6,551 nt of DNA from an uncultured Chloroflexota bacterium (GTDB taxonomy: Bacteria > Chloroflexota > Dehalococcoidia > SAR202 > UBA11138). The notes beneath the pieces were generated by a model. That model made no database searches and was not told the origin of the DNA. It saw only the letters and a program-made list of their open reading frames with translations. Shown one piece after another: positions 5,343-6,551 of the stretch. Positions within the stretch are counted from its first letter, which is position 1, and every line of letters starts with the position of its first letter. The translations under genes and the position numbers were made by a program. Where the stretch lies: assembly GCA_913046025.1 (NCBI GenBank), contig CAJWRP010000130.1:1-6551 (forward strand), given 5' to 3'.

Positions 5343-6362
5343 TTGCCATATTTCATGTACATAACTATCTCCGAAGAGGACCGCATCGCCATCTACAAGA
5401 TGGACCCGGACTCTGGAGACCTGGAGCACCTTGAGGACGTGGCTGTGGAGGGACGCCCCGCGCCGCTGGTGTTGCATCCTAGCAAACGCTACCTATACAC
5501 AGCGCAGCGAGGCATCAACCAGCTTTCCAGCTTTGCCATCGACCAGTCGACCGGCAGCCTGTCGCTGATTGGCGAGGCGCCGTTAGTATCTGATCCCTGT
5601 TACCTTGGCATCGACAAGAAAGGCAAGTATCTGATGTCGGCCTACTATGGCGCTGGCAAGTGCGCAGTCCACCCCATTGGCGATAACGGCGCGGTTGTCG
5701 ATTCACCGATGGAGCAGCTGGATACTGCCACCGGCGCACATTGTATGCAGACAGACCCTTCAAACAAGTTCGCATACCTGCCTCACATCTCAGGAGGCAA
5801 AGGGCCCAACGCCATATTTCAGTATCGGTTTGACGAGAACAGCGGCAAGCTGACGCCAAATGACCCGGCCAGGGTTAGTCCAGATGCTGAGTTAGGTCCC
5901 AGGCATTATTGCTTCCACCCAAGCAAGAGCATTCTCTATTTCTCGGACGAGCAGGGTTGTAGCGTGACCGGTTACAACATGGATCCTGACAAGGGCACAC
6001 TGGAGGCCTTTCAGACCATATCCACTCTGCCGGACGGCTACGAGGGCCAAAACAGTTGCGCGCAGATACACATTGCGCCGTCAGGCAGGTTCCTTTACGC
6101 GCCTAATCGCGGTCACAACAGCATGGCTTGCTTTGAAGTAGACTCTGGCACGGGCCGACTTACATCTCTAGGACAGGTGCCGACCGAACCTGTTCCCAGG
6201 GCCTTTGGTATAGATCCACAGGGCAAGTTTTTGTACTCGGCAGGGCTTGAATCTGGACGGTTGGCTGCCTTCAGGATGGACCAGGACAAGGGCACGCTGT
6301 CACCGATGCAGGTGTACGATGTAGGCAAGGCTCCAATGTGGGTGTTGATAACCGAGCTTTAA
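5343..6362 (+). CDS. Lactonase-family beta-propeller protein (6-phosphogluconolactonase-like)
   Basis: A 339-residue seven-bladed propeller protein of the YbhE/Pgl lactonase family. Repeated blade signatures occur along its length: HPSKRYLYTAQRG (45-57), IDKKGKYLMSAYY (90-102), GPRHYCFHPSKSILYFSDE (185-203), IAPSGRFLYAPNRGHNS (244-260) and IDPQGKFLYSAG (290-301). Each is followed by a xxF/Y-x-x-D...G-x-L turn (e.g. FEVDSGTGRLTSLG). Family enzymes hydrolyse 6-phosphogluconolactone in the pentose phosphate route, but many relatives act on other lactones or are uncharacterised. The genes around it do not settle the substrate. No signal peptide is seen, so it is likely cytosolic. I prefer the TTG start at 5343 (protein begins MPYFMYITIS): AGGTG ends five bases before it, and family members commonly begin MPYFVYV. 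ATG 5355 is the alternative. Confidence 0.88.
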   Translation: MPYFMYITISEEDRIAIYKMDPDSGDLEHLEDVAVEGRPAPLVLHPSKRYLYTAQRGINQLSSFAIDQSTGSLSLIGEAPLVSDPCYLGIDKKGKYLMSAYYGAGKCAVHPIGDNGAVVDSPMEQLDTATGAHCMQTDPSNKFAYLPHISGGKGPNAIFQYRFDENSGKLTPNDPARVSPDAELGPRHYCFHPSKSILYFSDEQGCSVTGYNMDPDKGTLEAFQTISTLPDGYEGQNSCAQIHIAPSGRFLYAPNRGHNSMACFEVDSGTGRLTSLGQVPTEPVPRAFGIDPQGKFLYSAGLESGRLAAFRMDQDKGTLSPMQVYDVGKAPMWVLITEL

Positions 6363-6418
6363 CGCTTAGTATAGAACCAGTGGGCCAATAGTGGACGAGA
6401 TGAACAGCCTATGCCTTC

Positions 6419-6447
6419 TTGTGGCTTTTGAACATGCCAATTATCTA
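6419..6447 (+). promoter_or_regulatory. Weak candidate promoter for msrA
   Basis: TTGTGG (6419-6424) and TATCTA (6442-6447) again have a 17-base spacer and are correctly placed ahead of msrA. Each box matches consensus at only about half its positions, so this is tentative; read-through from the lactonase gene is the alternative. Confidence 0.3.
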
Positions 6448-6466
6448 AAAGAATTGGGGAACTAAT

Positions 6467-6551
6467 ATGGATGAACAAAATGAGGTCGCCGTATTTGGCG
6501 GTGGATGTTTCTGGTGCACAGAGGCAGTATTCGCCGAGCTAAAAGGGGTAA
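6467..6551 (+). CDS. msrA: Peptide-methionine (S)-S-oxide reductase MsrA (3' partial)
   Basis: The first 28 codons of msrA, cut by the window end. After MDEQNEV the protein reads [20 protein letters not shown]. This contains the hallmark GCFWC motif, whose first Cys (residue 14) is the catalytic nucleophile that attacks methionine sulfoxide; the Phe and Trp form the methyl-binding pocket. The enzyme repairs oxidised methionine (S epimer) in the cytosol, using thioredoxin to recycle. ATG 6467 is supported by TTGGGGA ending six bases upstream and by the usual short lead before the motif. The gene starts 104 bases after the lactonase gene. The resolving cysteines and any fused MsrB domain would be beyond the window. 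Confidence 0.93.
   Translation, partial: MDEQNEVAVFGGGCFWCTEAVFAELKGV

Noticed and set aside
5515..5859. 114-residue minus-strand ORF inside the lactonase gene
   Set aside because: Cys/Arg/Trp-rich shadow frame opposite conserved propeller blades.
1..6551. Defence, CRISPR, transposon or phage system
   Set aside because: No repeat array, transposase, integrase, terminal inverted repeats, toxin-antitoxin pair or nuclease motif was seen in any frame.

Overview
The window looks like a chromosomal stretch from a Gram-negative-type or diderm-like free-living bacterium. The protein styles (a FAD/Fe-S oxidase with a CCG tail, a short cytosolic M16 peptidase, a HIBADH-type reductase ending in QEERSGVEI, and a lactonase-type propeller) remind me of Chloroflexota, perhaps Dehalococcoidia or SAR202. 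That placement rests on recalled sequence character, not on a search, and is tentative. Genes have roughly balanced GC, and the middle (about 1480-2970) is visibly more AT-rich.

Layout. Bases 2-931 are the 3' end of a large FAD-linked oxidase/Fe-S oxidoreductase whose start lies outside the window. Bases 1015-1482 hold a decayed N-terminal piece of a LonB-type AAA+ protease, with two offsetting frameshifts and an in-frame stop. Bases 1483-2091 are gene-poor: a hairpin, a possible small minus-strand membrane protein (1552-1815), a small repeat cluster, and an acidic coding-like fragment. A two-gene minus-strand unit follows: a small lipoprotein (2385-2645), then an unrecognised 91-residue protein (2092-2367). 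The divergent spacer 2646-2973 has three closely packed inverted repeats plus a good promoter facing right.

The right half is conserved housekeeping or metabolic genes, all on the plus strand: a 3-hydroxyisobutyrate dehydrogenase-like oxidoreductase (2974-3861), an M16 zinc peptidase (3936-5228), a beta-propeller lactonase-family protein (5343-6362), and the start of msrA (6467 to the window end). The first three each have their own sigma-70-like promoter with exactly 17 bases between the boxes. They therefore look like separately transcribed neighbours rather than one operon. The M16 promoter places its predicted transcription start on the A of the ATG, which suggests a leaderless mRNA.

I found no mobile element, CRISPR array, tRNA or rRNA. 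The least explained parts are the lipoprotein/91-residue pair with its hairpin-rich upstream region, and the gene-decay zone at 1015-2105.
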